Below are positions 37,801 through 51,011 of a stretch of 64,000 nt of DNA, piece after piece; position 1 is the stretch's first letter, and each line of letters begins with the position of its first letter. Position numbers and translations under genes: made by a program. Origin of the DNA: Callaeas wilsoni (Eukaryota; Chordata; Aves; Passeriformes; Callaeidae); assembly GCA_013398955.1 (NCBI GenBank), contig VWPU01011850.1, forward strand, positions 124,001 through 188,000, given 5' to 3'. The notes beneath the pieces are model-generated. The model saw only the letters and a program-made list of their open reading frames with translations, did no database searches and had not been told where the DNA came from.

Positions 37801-39222
37801 ACACAGAGAGATGGCATGCAGCAAGTCTGCTCTTTTTCTAGTTTATATGATGCTTAGCCGATATACAGCTTTCTTTTGATTTAGAAAGACTGTGAAATGG
37901 AAAGCCTTTCTCAAGTGTAAAATACCTCACAATTTCCAGTTAGCTCCTGTGTGGCAGCCAACTCCACAAGAAAGATTAAACATCTGCTTCCTTTGAAATG
38001 CCCTCCTTAAATTCTCCAGAGAGGAGTGCATCTGACACAAAGCATGGCATGAGTTGAAGCAAAGTGTCAAGGAAAGTTATTTATTATTAAAACCACCAGA
38101 AAAAAGTACTGAGGATTTTAGTCTTATCTTAGTATTAAGAACAGAAATCCTAGCAGGGAAGGGTTGGCACTTGTCCTGCTCCATGCAATCAAGCAGAGAA
38201 GTTAAAGCAACTCAGTCAGCAGAACGAGTGATGGATGTGGACAAGAGGAGAAGAAACAGCTTCAATGAAAGTGTTAATACACCTTATAGTCGGGAGCCTT
38301 GCACCTAAAAATGCACATGAGAAATGTGCTGGGATCATCTGGCAGAGAGGAGATGAGTTGCTCTGGGGACCTCTAGGGACTTTCAGTCTCTCAGGGGGTA
38401 GCAGACAGCATTGAGATGGGGGTGTTTACCAAAATGATAAAATTCTACAGCAACTTGGGCTGTGCATCTGAGAAGCACAGGCAGAGACGTAACTTTTCAG
38501 ATGGCAAGCCCTGCTCAGCCACCCATCCTGAGGTTCAACTCAAACATCACCACATGAATTCCATATCAGCCAGGACTTGATCTGCAGACAAAGTGTCACC
38601 ATTGCTGTGACACTCCATGAAGGAACCTGCAGAAGTTGGTTCTAGGTTATAAATCTGCAAGGGAGCTTTTGAATCAACAGGTTCATTCCTCTGCTATTAC
38701 AGGCTTTCAAGTCTTTATATAATCCCTCTGTGTCTGTTTTAAAAGCAATCCCAGCTCCCACTGCTTATCTGTCCAAATCAACATCATGCCTGCAATAATT
38801 TATACCAGTTCCCAACTCAAGACCTGCATTACCCACTTGCAATGAATTAATGGCACCAATCTCACAACAAAACCTCTCCTCCGCTGCCTGGCAGCCTCCC
38901 CCCACTGCAGAAACAGGCGTGAAGGAAAATCAAAGCCAGAGTGTGCTCTCATGGGCAGAGCAGATCCATCAGAGTCCGTACGAGCAGCCAGCAGGACAGT
39001 GTGAAAAGGCACATGCTGGTGCTGCTGACAGTATCCTTATTTGTACTTGGTGGAGACGCCTTCTGCAGGAATTTTCACACAAGCAGTTTCTTGTGTGGCC
39101 AGAAAACCCAGGGATGATGAAATGAAAAAGTTACTGTGTCTACGAGCAGCAACATTCCGAATTGCAGTGCTACAAGATGGAAAAGGCCAGTCACTACCTC
39201 GCCACTGTTCATTAGGGGCAGA
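34827..39222. other. Upstream of the last visible EVA1A exon; no gene or repeat recognised
   Basis: If the exon at 34662-34826 is real and internal, this is intron. A by-eye scan of the minus strand for codons of the SUEL lectin signature A-x-Y-G found none. Chance open frames up to 126 codons (36.6-37.0 kb) have no known motif. Confidence 0.5.
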
Positions 39223-39550
39223 GAATCACAGACTGGTTTGGGTTGGAGGGGACCTTAAAGATTATTTTGTTCCAAGTCCCCTGCCACGGGCAGGAGCACC
39301 TTCCACTATCCCAGGTTGCTCCAAGCCCCATCCAGCCTGGCCTTGAACGCTTCCAGGGATGGGGCAGCCACAGCTTCTCTGGGCAACCTGTGCCAGTGCC
39401 TCACCACCCTCACAGTCAAGAATTTCTTCCTAAAATCCAATCTAAACCTACTGTTTTTTAGTTTAAAGCCATTCCTCCTTGGCCTGTCATTACATGTCCA
39501 TGTTCCTCCACAGGTTTCTTGTAGGCCCCTTTCAGGTACAAAAAGACCAT
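39223..39550 (-). mobile_element. CR1 LINE, 3' fragment
   Basis: Runs from agaatcacagactggtttgg through aggttgctccaagcccca, gcttctctgggcaacctgtg and aagaatttcttcctaaaatcc to ggcccctttcaggtac, a clean minus-strand CR1 3' region. Open frames on the plus strand here are element debris. Confidence 0.95.
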
Positions 39551-42500
39551 AATGAGATAATTTGCTGTGTTTCCTATGTTGATCTATCTAGTTTTAAACA
39601 CTCCAGTCCTGGGGGTTCGACCAATTGCCACAATATATTATTTTCAGAGGAATACTGCTCTTTCTGTGTAATTATTTTCCAATGTTGCTGAATGTTTCAA
39701 TTTAAGCACATATATTATTCTCCTAATCAAAACATTTGATGCTATTGCTCCCATATTTTATGGATGGGGAATTGGCTCAGAGACAGAGTTTTGAAAGTGT
39801 TTAAATATCAAAATGATTTGTCCAATCTCACAGAGGGAGTGTGTGCCAAAGAAAGGAAACAAGCTTAGCCTTGCAGTCAAACCATTCCCTCTCTTTGCTA
39901 ATTTGATCATTTGGTGTTTTCTGATGCTTGCTCTGTCCTAAACATGCTTAAAGACTTCCACTCCCAGGAAGCAATTATCCCCCGACCTCCATCTTCACTG
40001 GATATACGCATCAGTCAGCTGGAGGGGGTCAATGAAAGCTCAGTGTTAAAAACATACAGACAAGGGGGTTGTCATTCTCCAGTACTCTGCTCTATATTCT
40101 CCTGTGCATTTCCAGCCCACAGGGTTTGCTCCCAAAGCTCAGTATGATTAAAGCAGATCTGCAAGACCTTCAGCAAACTCTTCTGAGCATGCTTGAAGCA
40201 GAGCACAATTTGAACAAAAACATGACTCCCTCACCAAGGAAAATTACAACCAAGCCTTTTATCTGGGCAGGTTGGGGCCAGGAACTGTTGGTGTTCAACA
40301 TATTTTTAAAATAATAATAATAAAAAAATCCTCGTGTGAGTAAACACGCAATATAAACTACTGCATGTTTTTAGAGGTAGCATGTATGAAAGACTCCTGT
40401 TTGAGACTTGAAAATGCACAGCATTCAGCCTGAAATGGAATCATTCATGATTCCAAGTTGTTACAAGAAAGCAATTCCTTAGCACACATGTATATTGTTC
40501 TCTCAAACTGCAGAACTAGAAAGTGGTTTTTGTGCTGTAAAACCTAAATTCACTAAGCAGTCAGTCAACAATACCTATTAAAATAATGGATTTTGGCTGT
40601 GCCAGACCACAAAATATCACAGTACAGTCAGAGAGCAAGAAGGAAAAATCCCATACAAAAGAAGAATCTGCACCTGGTGACAACAGTAACACCAATATGT
40701 GCTGGAAACATGGGGGTGGAAGATGATCGTTTGATTAACAAAAGTAAATTGAGGCACAGCCTACCCCCTTGGCTTTATCCCAAGGGTCTCGGACATGGCC
40801 AAGGAACAAGTTGAAACCTCTTCCTGCTATCCATGCCCCATCTAGCTCAGGGCCTCACATGGAAAGAGGTTTTGCCTCTTCTCATGATTACATGTGTTGT
40901 GTCAGACATCCAAAGCCTACCTCCAAGTCCTGTCCTGCCACCAGACTTTCTGACAGGGGGGGATTTTTGGTCAGATATGAGTATAATCACCTGATAGGAG
41001 ATCATCAGATCCTACAGTTCTCAAATGTCTCCATGAGCCTTGGAAAAGGCTGAGTGCACTTGACATCAGCTCTGTACCTCGGCTGCAAAGCCATGTCATA
41101 CCATCCTATATCTTATTTAGAGTGAAGGTACAATACTGTTTAAACAGGAAGTGTAAACTGTCCCAGGAGACATGAAGGGACTTTCTGCAACAGACCATAA
41201 GTCTGAAAGTTGGGATTTGATCAACAAACTGCCATGAAAAACCTTCAGTCTCACAAAAAATCCCCAAACACCAGATCAGAGACTTAACAAATGCAAGTGA
41301 TCCAGACCTCAGGTTCCATCTCCTTCAGTTATTTTGAAAAAAGCATTTTTTTCAGCCAGCATGGATATAGGCTGCAATCCTGAAACCGAATGCAAGCCCA
41401 AGAGCAAGAGGGAGTTCCTGAGCCTGCTGCAGGCGTGTTTTCGGTGCGTGGTGTTCCAAACCACCAATAACAAGGAAGTGACTCATGCCTATTACAGTAA
41501 GGCCACTTCCAAGCACCATGCAGAAAGCAAGTGAGACTGTCTGGGAAAAGAGCCCTGTCACAAGCAAAGCCACCTACACCTCCTCGAGCCCACAGCTTGC
41601 ACCAAGGCCCTCCCTCCAGGCTCCGCCCGGAGTAGGAATCTGTCTGTTCTGCTGGTGATTTGGGGGTGGTGGGAAGTGGTACAATCTGGGATGTCTGACA
41701 CAACCCATACAAACTTTCAGATCACTCTGCCAAGACTCCTCCTGAGACAGCCCAGATGCTTTGCCTTTTACTGTATCTCCTGGCAGCAGCCAACTACAGA
41801 AGTGTTGTGCAATAAGGATATAAATATAATACAGACAACCCTTTCTCTTGTTTGTCCTCCACAGAAAAGGACATGCTTATCCTTTCTTCATGCAGCTGCA
41901 ATCAGAGAAGTGATTTCAGAAGTGGAAGCAATTCCAGTCCAGAAACAAAGCCCGTGGAACACAAATTAGCTCAGCCTCACCATTCCTCCCAGTGAAATCC
42001 CTCGCAGGTAGAAGGCCCAGTGATGTGAGAGGCTTTGGGAGATGAAGGAGATTTAGGAAAGGCTGCACCTCCAACTGAGACTCCACGGGAAAGAGACAAA
42101 CAGGAACACCATTCCCTCCCAGGCTCTCCTCCTCCTGCACAGGGCAGCAGAACACTATTCCCTGACTCCTCTGATTTCTGCCTGCCCAGAAATGCAATAA
42201 CCTTATTAAAAGATCCAATTCACCTAATCTGGGAACTCAACCCAGTCATGCCCTGTAGGTACCTAAGGAAGAAGTCCTCCTTAAACAAGGTATGTTCCTA
42301 AGCTCCCTGTATCATCAACAGTGAAAGGTGGGTGCCTTTGAAAGCCTCCGGGGAAGATTCTGTCTACTTAAATTTAGGAGCCTAATTAGGGATAGTTAAT
42401 GAATCATAATGTTACCTTTGGATTAATTCTCCTGAGTGTATCTGAGTTGAAATCTTACAAACGGCCTCACATCTTTTACTCAGATATTTTTCTTCTATCT

Positions 42501-43327
42501 TAAACTTTCCAAATCTGAATTTGAAGCTATAAACACCTTAATTTCTATCCAGTGATGCATGTGCGCGATCTATCCACAGGCAGTTTTCCTACTGCTTTCA
42601 TAGCCATGAAAGTCAGCTGTTCTTCTTTCATCATCTGAAATGTAATAACAGAATATGAAGCATCTACTGCCAGCAACTCATAAATCTGCTGCTTGATGTG
42701 GCTTTTGGTCTCCAAAGGGCACAAGGGAAAGAATTGCATGCACCAGTCTGCTCCCTACTAGTTCTATTTGGAAAGAAAAATGGATCAAAAGGAAGAAAGC
42801 CTTGTAAGAGATACCTGCAGATACAGAGTTGCTTTCATCTGGTAAATTTCTGCCTGCTCCCAAAGTCAGGAAAGTTCTGCATTTTCACAAGACAATGCAT
42901 CTTGAGGAGGATGAGTCTCAACCTGATTCTTGTCCAAATTCCAGCATGCTCAGCTACATCCCACCATGGGACCTTTGCCACCACAGCTGTAGGATCTCTC
43001 TGGTTGCATGGCTGCATCACATCTCCACTAGGCCCAGAAGAATCAGATTGATAAGGAAGTCGGGCTCATTCTGCCAGTCTTCCCTATTTCCTCTATTTGG
43101 GCTGCATTCATCACATACTTCCACTGGTACTTTGCAAACCAGCCCTGGCTTTCTTAGGCATTTAGGGAATACTTGTTTGTTGGTTTCTTCAGAGAGACTT
43201 ATTACGAACTGGAATTTTACACAGTGCTCTAAATATATCCACTCCACTCTGGATCAAAGTAGAGTTACACTAAGTTTCGGATTTTGACACAATTCCTATT
43301 TCTTCTCCGTCAAATATTTAACACTGC
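39551..43327. other. No gene recognised
   Basis: Chance open frames on both strands overlap at 41.3-42.2 kb and 42.5-43.3 kb. A minus-strand frame at 42545-42739 has an AG-preceded ATG pair but no protein family features and no donor. No transposon is recognised. Confidence 0.5.
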
Positions 43328-43466
43328 AAGACTTTAGCTCAGCTGGTTAGAGCCTGGTGCTAAAAATGCCAAGGTTGTGGATTCAATCCCTGTATGAGCC
43401 ATTCACTTAAGAGCTGGACTTGGTGATCCTTGTGGGTCCCTTCCAACCCGGAGTATTGTGATTACT
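43328..43466 (+). mobile_element. tRNA-Ile/CR1 composite SINE (TguSINE1-like)
   Basis: The first 75 bases follow tRNA-Ile (AAT anticodon type): tagctcagctggttagagc, tggtgctaaaaatgccaagg and attcaatccctgtatgagcc. The pol III A box (tagctcagctgg) is intact and the B box is diverged. The tail, gctggacttggtgatccttg and tgggtcccttccaaccc, ending gagtattgtgatt, is a CR1 3' end, which is how such SINEs borrow CR1 reverse transcriptase. There is no A-rich tail. This layout is that of TguSINE1, described from zebra finch. Several tRNA positions have decayed, so it is not a functional tRNA gene. Confidence 0.88.
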
Positions 43467-45670
43467 CTTAAAATACAGAACTGTTTTGACATTTAGGCTA
43501 TAGGGCTTGGCAGAAATTCTTTTGTGCAGCTTACGTATTTTTCAGAGAAGTATGTGGCACAATATGTGGCTCCCAGGAGGACGCAGACAGAGCAGTGAGT
43601 ATTGTGTGTTCAAGTGTGGCTGATCCAGAGTCAGGGCATTACTCATGCAAGGAATTGCTCACTAGCATGGGGGAGTCTCTGTGCTCAGGATGCCAGCACA
43701 TACCCAAGTGGTTTCAGCCCTGCAAGTTATCAGGAATCAGCTGAGCCACAGCAACCAATTCTGTAAAACCTGGGCCAAAAGACACTCTCTTGAATTTCAG
43801 TGAAAAGTGTACACAAACACTGTCAGGGAAGGTGGTCCTTGGAGGTCTTCATTACTGCGTACCCAAAAGCAGTGGTTGGGTGAGCATTACCCATCACTGT
43901 GAAACACTTAAATGAGAGCCAGGGCAAGGATATCCAAGATACAGCAGGAAGAAAGGGATGGAGCAAAAGGCCAGAGGTCCTGAAACACTCTAGATCTGAT
44001 GGGAAGCCATGCTAGCCTCCACCAAGCACAGGAGAGGAATGGCAGGGGAGCAGAAGCCCAGGCAGGAAGGGAAGGTACCAGGGAAAATAACATCGACAGC
44101 TACATTGCACTGCCCAAATATTTTAATAAAGCGTAAGAAGCCTCATGCTTCAGCATCTGAGCCAACAACTGGCCTGATATGATCCAATCACTGTATTCCA
44201 AGAGTTAGGAATATCATTTCTCCTCCAAAACTACTGACCAAGATAGATATTTAGGGGATTTCCTGTGCTTGTTTCTGAAGCAATGTCACCCACCCTGTAG
44301 TCTACTGACCACTAATGACCTGTGAGACACCAGAAAAGCAATCCAGAAAAAAAACTAATTCAAAGAGAAACTACAAGTAGCATATCTCTAGATGTTGACC
44401 CATGTTTTGTCTCAGTGTCTGCTGGCAGACACAGCTTGGAGATTCTTCCCATCTGCTCTCCTTGCCTAATTAATATGTTTGTAATTACAGCAGCAAAATG
44501 ATACTCTGTACAAAAATATTTTCTTTTTATCCAAGTGCTACTTATCCAAGAGTGTGTGCTAGTTCTGTATCAGTTCATCAGCTTTTCCTCTCTGCAATCA
44601 AACAGCAGAGAACTAGACAAGGGGCTAGAAGTTTTTCCCAAAAAGATAGCAGTGCCTTGATAGCAGGAGCTGAGGAATGTCATCAGAAAGCAGCTGGTAA
44701 CCTTTGCCATTAAAGGCAGTGACTTTGTCTGGTCACATGTTTGACTTAGTGTGGCAATTCCCAGGATCCCATGAGACGCCCAAACTGGAAACCCTGCACA
44801 GGGAAAGGTTATCAATTGCATTGGAATAAAGATTAGGAGTGAACAAAACTGTGAAAGGCAGCTACAGTGCTAAATGCCCTTCAGTTATGCACAGATGAAG
44901 GCAGATCAGCACTTACTGAATGAAAACACAGCTTAGTTTGAGACCCAGAAGTCAGTGTGGGGATCACTGGCTCCTCAGTGGTTCAGCACTTGGCTTAGAG
45001 AAGCCAGGCTACACTAACAAACTTGAAATCCAAGGATCTGTGAACAAAGTGGCAAAACTGTTTTCAATATAAATCCTTCCATTCACATGGTCATAACCTG
45101 TGAGACATCCTCCTTTGGGGCTGAGATTTCCTGAGCACAGTGGAAAGTTTGAGGAAAAACCCTATAGATGTTTTATAATTATGAGAGTATTAAGCCTCCC
45201 CTGTTTTTTCAAAGAAGTACATTTACAGGCAGAACCTCTCTAACACATAGCATCAGCTTTAAATAATCTGGCTTGAAGACTGTGAAAAGTTCTTTGCATG
45301 GTTTATGTATTTTATTTTATTTATTTTTCTGGTAGAAAAACACGTAGCATGCATCATCTTGCTTCCATGCATATCCCAAGGGAGCAGTAAGGACTGCAAG
45401 CCCAAATCTTACTACAATTGCTACTGTGAGTAACTGCCAGTTTTGTGAAACAGCAAATTATAGTCACTTTCCTGACGCCACATAAAAGCAGATATGCACC
45501 ATGGAAAACAATGCCAGGGTTTTGTTATAGGTCGGTGAGGATGTTCCTGAGCACCTACCCCACGCTCTTATGCAACTTGCCCTGCAGCTGCAGTCTGAGA
45601 GCACTGGGAAGAAACTGTGGGAATACTCAGTGCTGGATTCTTGTGGCAGCTTTCCAATACTTAACAGTGA

Positions 45671-45688
45671 TTTTTTTTTTTTTTTTTT
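45671..45688. repeat. T homopolymer
   Basis: Eighteen consecutive T bases. Confidence 0.97.
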
Positions 45689-47903
45689 AAGAGAACACAA
45701 AGTTTTTTAAAGCTAAGTGTTTGTTTCTATAAGGCTTCATGAAATATTCAGCAGGGACATTTCATGCACACCGGTCTGTTCTTTTCCACTCTTCACACGT
45801 GTTATTAAGATTCATTTATATGAATATCTCAAATGATACCTGGATTCATGCCACCTAATCGATGACACTTTACTGGGATGGGATGTGGTTAATTTGCCCC
45901 TCCATCAATTACACAGATAGGCTGACTAATGCCTCAGTTTAACCCCTCTGGTTAAATACCTACATTAGTGCATGTAAAGTTTTGCAAGACTGAGCTGCAA
46001 GCATGCAAATTATGTATGGATATACATTCAGGCGTAGGACATTGCTGCACAAAACGCTTCTCTCATTTATTCCGAAGTTAACAGAGCTAAACAATCCTGA
46101 ATCAAATCCTGCTCACCAATTAGTACAGAAATTATTCCAGGACTACTTGGGGCTCCCTTGAGACCGCTCCAACAGGCTGGCAGGTCTCTGAAGATCCTGA
46201 CTACTCAAATACTTGATTCACCAGGCTGCCACCCCAGCCAAGTCCCAGGGGATCATTCTGGGAAGGTCAGCAGTGCTCTTTTTCTGGTGGCCTTTGCTAA
46301 GCACTGCCCAGTTTCTGCCTGTTTGGGTAGCAAGGCCCATCCACTGGCATCGCTCCCCTTTCAAAATCACTGAATTCAATCAGTTAAAACATGTAAATGG
46401 AGACACATCTTATCCTGCCATGTGTTTGAAAGTGTTTCTTATCACATATTCCAAAGGAAATGCAGGTTGCTAACTCACAGCCAAGGAACTCCATACTGTA
46501 GGACCTCTATTTTTAGGCTTCCTTTTTGGGACTCTCCGAAAAAACCATGAAGACTTTAACACATACCTTTGCTTCTAGCAACTTGAACCCAGGGCAGAGC
46601 CTTTATCTGACATGCACTCAGTTTAAGGTGCCACTTCTTTCAAGTGGAATATAATGCTCTGTACTGCAGTATTTGTTCCCTCCACTGGATATCTTGAGCC
46701 CACCAAGCCTGATATCTTATCATCAGATAAAAGGATTAATCCAGCACAAAGAGGCTGTGAACACCTTTTGAACAAGTAAACCTTTAACAAACAAATTTCC
46801 TGGATGGGGGGATAGACAGGGAGGGTTTATGAGACCCTGTAAACAGCAGAGAAACTCATAAAGACAGTCCTTCAAAGTACTTCTGTCCCATGCTGGGATG
46901 ACCCCACCTCATACCAAGGGAGCCACTGCCCATGTCTGTAAAGACACATGCTGCAGGATTTGCTCAGCTCACAAATAGGAGCTGCCAAAGGAAAATTAAT
47001 CCCTATCAATGCAGCTGCACAGGATAAAATCTACCTCACAACCTGCTTGGGTTATAGTGACAAGACGTTATTAATTGCAATTCCAATAACCATCCACGTT
47101 ACCTAAAATCTGAAGTAATCCACCTTAATTGCCTTAACTCTAATAACTGCATGGGATCATAACAGCTAGAGGAGAAAAATAGTTGTTAACTTGTTGACTG
47201 CCAGATGCAGACTGCTGATAGGAGATATATCAAATATTAAAGTATTAAAACTGACCTCAGCTTGGCAGGAGAAGGCTGTGATTCATGCCCATAACTCCTA
47301 GGCACAGGGGGAATACAACAAATAGTTGAACGAAGATCAAAGCGTTGGCTGTTTCAGTGGAATAAGACAGGAGATTAACCTCATTTACACTCAGGTAAAC
47401 CTCCTTCCTAAATTTCTCCCAGTTCAGCAAGAACTGCAGCAAGTCCACTGTACAAATCTGTTACATCACTGCCTTGTTTAGACCTCTACTATTCCGTTAA
47501 AATCAATGTTACAGCAGAGGGTGAGAACTGGATCACTATTCTGTCTAGTCCAAGCTTTCCATCTTTGAGTTGTTTCAGACTTTTCTCTGTGAAAAATAAA
47601 GAACTTATCTTAAAAACCTGTATTTTAAAAAAGGTCTTGCATCGAAGCTATTTTTTTTCACCCTTGAGCAAATAATTCACTTCCAATTATGTTCCAGGTA
47701 ATGGAAAATCTAAGACAAATAGAGTTCCAAGTGAGGTCCATTGTGAAAGAGACACACTAGTTACAAACACTGTATGGAGAAGAAATGGCATCTTTGTGCT
47801 TGTACAGCAGCTGGTGCAAGGAACTGCCTGCCCAATTTCCCAACAGCAACGCAAGCTCTGCAGTTTGCAGCCAAGTTTCACAGAGCTGGAAATCAAAACC
47901 CAT

Positions 47904-47993
47904 CTTCAGGTGGGTCTCCCTACAGCAGGCTGATAAACAGAGTGAAATGGCTTCTTCAGGCGGGTCTCCCTACTGATAAACAGAGTGAAATGG
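47904..47993 (+). repeat. Two-copy tandem duplication (47 and 40 bases)
   Basis: The block cttcaggtgggtctccctac through gataaacagagtgaaatgg occurs at 47904-47950 and again at 47954-47993. The second copy lacks seven bases (cagcagg) and has one T-to-C change. Confidence 0.95.
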
Positions 47994-48202
47994 CTGGAAC
48001 ATCATTCAAACTCAGGCATCTAATGGGACATATGAGCAGTAACTCTGATATCTCACTTATTTCCCAGCTTCTTCCAAAGGGAATCACAGCAGTTTGCACA
48101 GCGAGGTCTTGCACCAAGCCTCATGCAGCTTGTACCGGCCTGTAAATCTGCTGTCACAGGACTGAAAGGACAGAGGTGAGACGAACGCTCAGATGACTCT
48201 TC

Positions 48203-48297
48203 AAATAATCATAAAATTTTTTGGGTTGGAAGAGACCTTTAAAGGTCATCCAATGCAAACCCCTGCAATGAGCAGGAACATGTACCTTGCCTTGAAG
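48203..48297 (-). mobile_element. CR1 LINE, short 3' end
   Basis: The plus strand reads aatcataaaattttttggg, ttggaagagacctttaaagg and tcatccaatgcaaacccctg followed by caatgagcaggaacat, a diverged CR1 subfamily 3' end in reverse orientation. Confidence 0.87.
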
Positions 48298-48639
48298 ACC
48301 CAGCCTATCTGTTTCCCTGCAGGCCAAGCAGGCAGTGAAGTGGTTGGTGCTGCTTGTTATGCATGAAGACAATGTACGCCCTCAGATTTTTTATTTCCCC
48401 AAATCGTCTTCAGAGGCAGAAAATATTCTTTTTCCTCAGTGGGGTCTTGATGTCATCTGAAGATTTGTTTTGTTAGCTTCTCCTGAAAGGTCAGAGACTA
48501 AAAATCCAGTGTCTACAGCTATCTGCTATCTAACAAGCACCTGGCTAAAGGAGGAAGAGGGATGCTGTGATCTGAAAAGGAGCCCACACATAGGAGGGAT
48601 GACTCTACTCCCATCAAGCAAAGGGTGCCTGAAATCATC
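48298..48639. other. Spacer between CR1 copies
   Basis: About 340 bases with no gene or repeat that I recognise. Confidence 0.5.
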
Positions 48640-49050
48640 ACACAATCACAGAAGCATCAAAATTGGAAGTGACTTTCAAGATCAATTAGTCCAACCATCA
48701 ACCCAGCCCCACCATAATCACCCCTAAAACATATCCACATCCAGACACCTCTTGAACACTTCTAGAGAGTGATTCCACTACCTCCCTGGGCAACTTATTC
48801 CAATGCCCAACTGGTCCTTCAATTTTTTATTTTTTTTTCTAATATCTAATCTGAACCTCCCCTGGTGCAACTGAAGGCCATTTCTTCTCATCCTTTCACT
48901 TGAGACATGGTAGAAAAGACTGGCCCTCACCTGGCTCCAACCTCCTTTCAGGGAGTTGTAGAGAGCAGTGAGGTCCACCCTGAGCCTTCACACAAAGCAC
49001 CCCTAGCTCCCTCAGCCACTCCTCATATGACTTTTTCTAGACCCTTCACC
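48640..49050 (-). mobile_element. CR1 LINE, 3' fragment of a diverged subfamily
   Basis: Reads cacacaatcacagaagcatc, ggaagtgactttcaagatca, gtccaaccatcaacccagcc, acctcttgaacacttctag, actacctccctgggcaactt and the distal blocks ctggctccaacctcctttca and ctccctcagccactcctcat on the plus strand. The structure follows CR1 but several blocks differ from the other copies here, so it is probably another CR1 subfamily. Confidence 0.9.
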
Positions 49051-49446
49051 AGCTTCATCACCATAAACAATGAGGAAACCTGGGAAGTGGTCCTTCCGGT
49101 GTTCTGTTTAGACCTGTGAAGATTTTGCGATAGATAAAATAAAGATCATCTGATCCTTGAAACTGTTTACAAAGACACAAAGAGCATTAACCTCCACTCT
49201 TATATGTTCTGGAAGAAGTAAACTGTGGTTGCTGTTATGCAAGAAAATTAAACACACCATTCACCTGGTCCAGTGTGATCTTTGTGTTGTTAAACTCTCT
49301 TCACACTCAAAACAAGGTGACTCCATCCAAAATGCCTGCTGGGAACAGCATGTGGTCCCTGCTGACTTATAAGCCATGTCCAGACCATTCAACACAAAAT
49401 GTCATTTCTGTAATTTAGCAGGATGGTCCACGGAGTTCCAGTGTCA

Positions 49447-49590
49447 CAGGATCATAGAATTATGGAATCATAGAATGGCTTGGGCTGAAACAAACCCTAA
49501 AGAGCACCTAGCTCCAAGCCCCCTCCCATGGCAGGGATGCCACCCATTAGATCAGGTTGCCCAGGACACCACCAGCCTGGCCAAGGTGTC
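49447..49590 (-). mobile_element. CR1 LINE, short 3' end
   Basis: Two terminal octamer-like repeats (atagaattatggaatcatag) lead into aatggcttgggctgaaacaa, ccatggcagggatgccaccc and tagatcaggttgcccaggac. Confidence 0.9.
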
Positions 49591-51011
49591 AAGAGCTGGG
49601 CTTTGGCACTATCTTGTTCATCAGTACAGATGTGCTCAGTGAAGTCCAGAGGTCAACCACAAAAATTGAGCAGCTATCCAAGCCTAGGAGGTCACTGCTG
49701 CTCCTCAGGGCTCAGAGCATGTGGGACATCACATCACAGGTCTGTGGCAGAACAACAGACACAGGACCCAATAATGGCCTGGAGATGTGTCAGGCCAAGC
49801 AAAGAGTTGAATTTGCTGCCTGTCCACAGCAAAGAAAGCTGGAATAGCCCTGTGGGACTGTACCCAGACACAGGGCCGTGACACATATTCAGCTCAGGGA
49901 TGTTATCAGCTGTGTGTTATCTGAATGGACAGCCCTTTAGAAACACTGAATGCTGAAATGCTCCACAGGCAAAGAAGATGGCTGAAAAAATTTGCCTGGA
50001 CTACTCTGAACTGTCCCTGCACACATTCCAGCTATGTCTGTGGCAAAAATACTGATTTATACAGAGGTTCCTGCTCCAACAGCCCATCTGTGCTGCACCA
50101 TCTGCCCTCATGAAGCGGGACACATCTCTTCAACTTGTCGGAGCTCCATGGAGAGCAGCTCTCAGCATCCTCCAAGGATGAAGGGATTGAACTCAGCCAG
50201 CCCAAGCTGAACGTTCTTATCAAACTACTTTTATCAAACGACTTTATTAGCACAGCGTAGAGCTGCTACTGCCCAGAAACAGGAAGGAAATGCATTACCG
50301 CATCTTTCCCTAATGTCCTCTTGTCCTGTCAAACACAAGGAACACAAAGGTTGTGTTAGAGAGTCCAGCAGGCTCATGTGATTGCAAAAGGATTTCGTAT
50401 TGGGCATCTCATCCATCAAAGATACCAGCAGGGTTTAAAGGAGAGATGGTGGGATAAAACAGTCTCCTGGGTCAAATTCAAGCCATAAATGTTGTTCCTT
50501 TTTATGTCAAAGGGAAGTCTTTGACTTTTAATCTTTCCATATTTCAGTTAAATGACGCAAATGACAGAGAGCTAAAATAGATGATAGATGCAAAGCTAAA
50601 CCTCCCCCATGTTCTTGGGTTCCTAAGACTTCTCTTTTAAATACCACTACAACCACTCCGTAAAACTACAGTGGAACTTATTCTTAATTCATGCTTGTAT
50701 CAATCACTTGATTTAATGAGCAAAGATTGCTTCCCATCAGTGCTTTTTTCCTGTACTAGAACCAACAGTAGAGATAAAAGATAACTTCCTATGCTTGTAC
50801 TCTCAGCCCACAAACATCCCCATCTAGACAAGGCTTTAGAGCCACACTTGGACATAATAAATCATGACTACAGTTTTGCAAAAATGTGATGATATAGTCA
50901 GATATTAAAAATCCTTTTCCCTCTCAGTTTGACTGAGTGAAAGCAAAAATCCATTTTCTGATAGAGCTCCCTCAGGGCAATACCTCCAGCTCCTGAAAGA
51001 AGAGTGCCTTG
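49591..51011. other. No gene recognised
   Basis: Chance open frames on both strands; no transposon or exon is recognisable. Confidence 0.5.

Larger units (their letters stand above)
43467..48202. other. No gene recognised
   Basis: Contains an 18-base T run (45671-45688), a short tandem duplication at 47.9 kb, and AT-rich stretches at 45.8-46.1 and 47.03-47.17 kb with many TAAT/ATTA cores that read like non-coding regulatory DNA. No exon is recognisable. Confidence 0.5.

Noticed and set aside
42545..42739. Possible coding exon on the minus strand (contains HIKQQIYELLAVD)
   Set aside because: No matching donor, a stop soon after, and no similarity to SUEL lectin or EVA1 sequence.
43328..43402. 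A tRNA-Ile gene
   Set aside because: The anticodon arm and B box are diverged, the acceptor stem does not pair well, and the body runs straight into a CR1 tail, so it is a SINE head.
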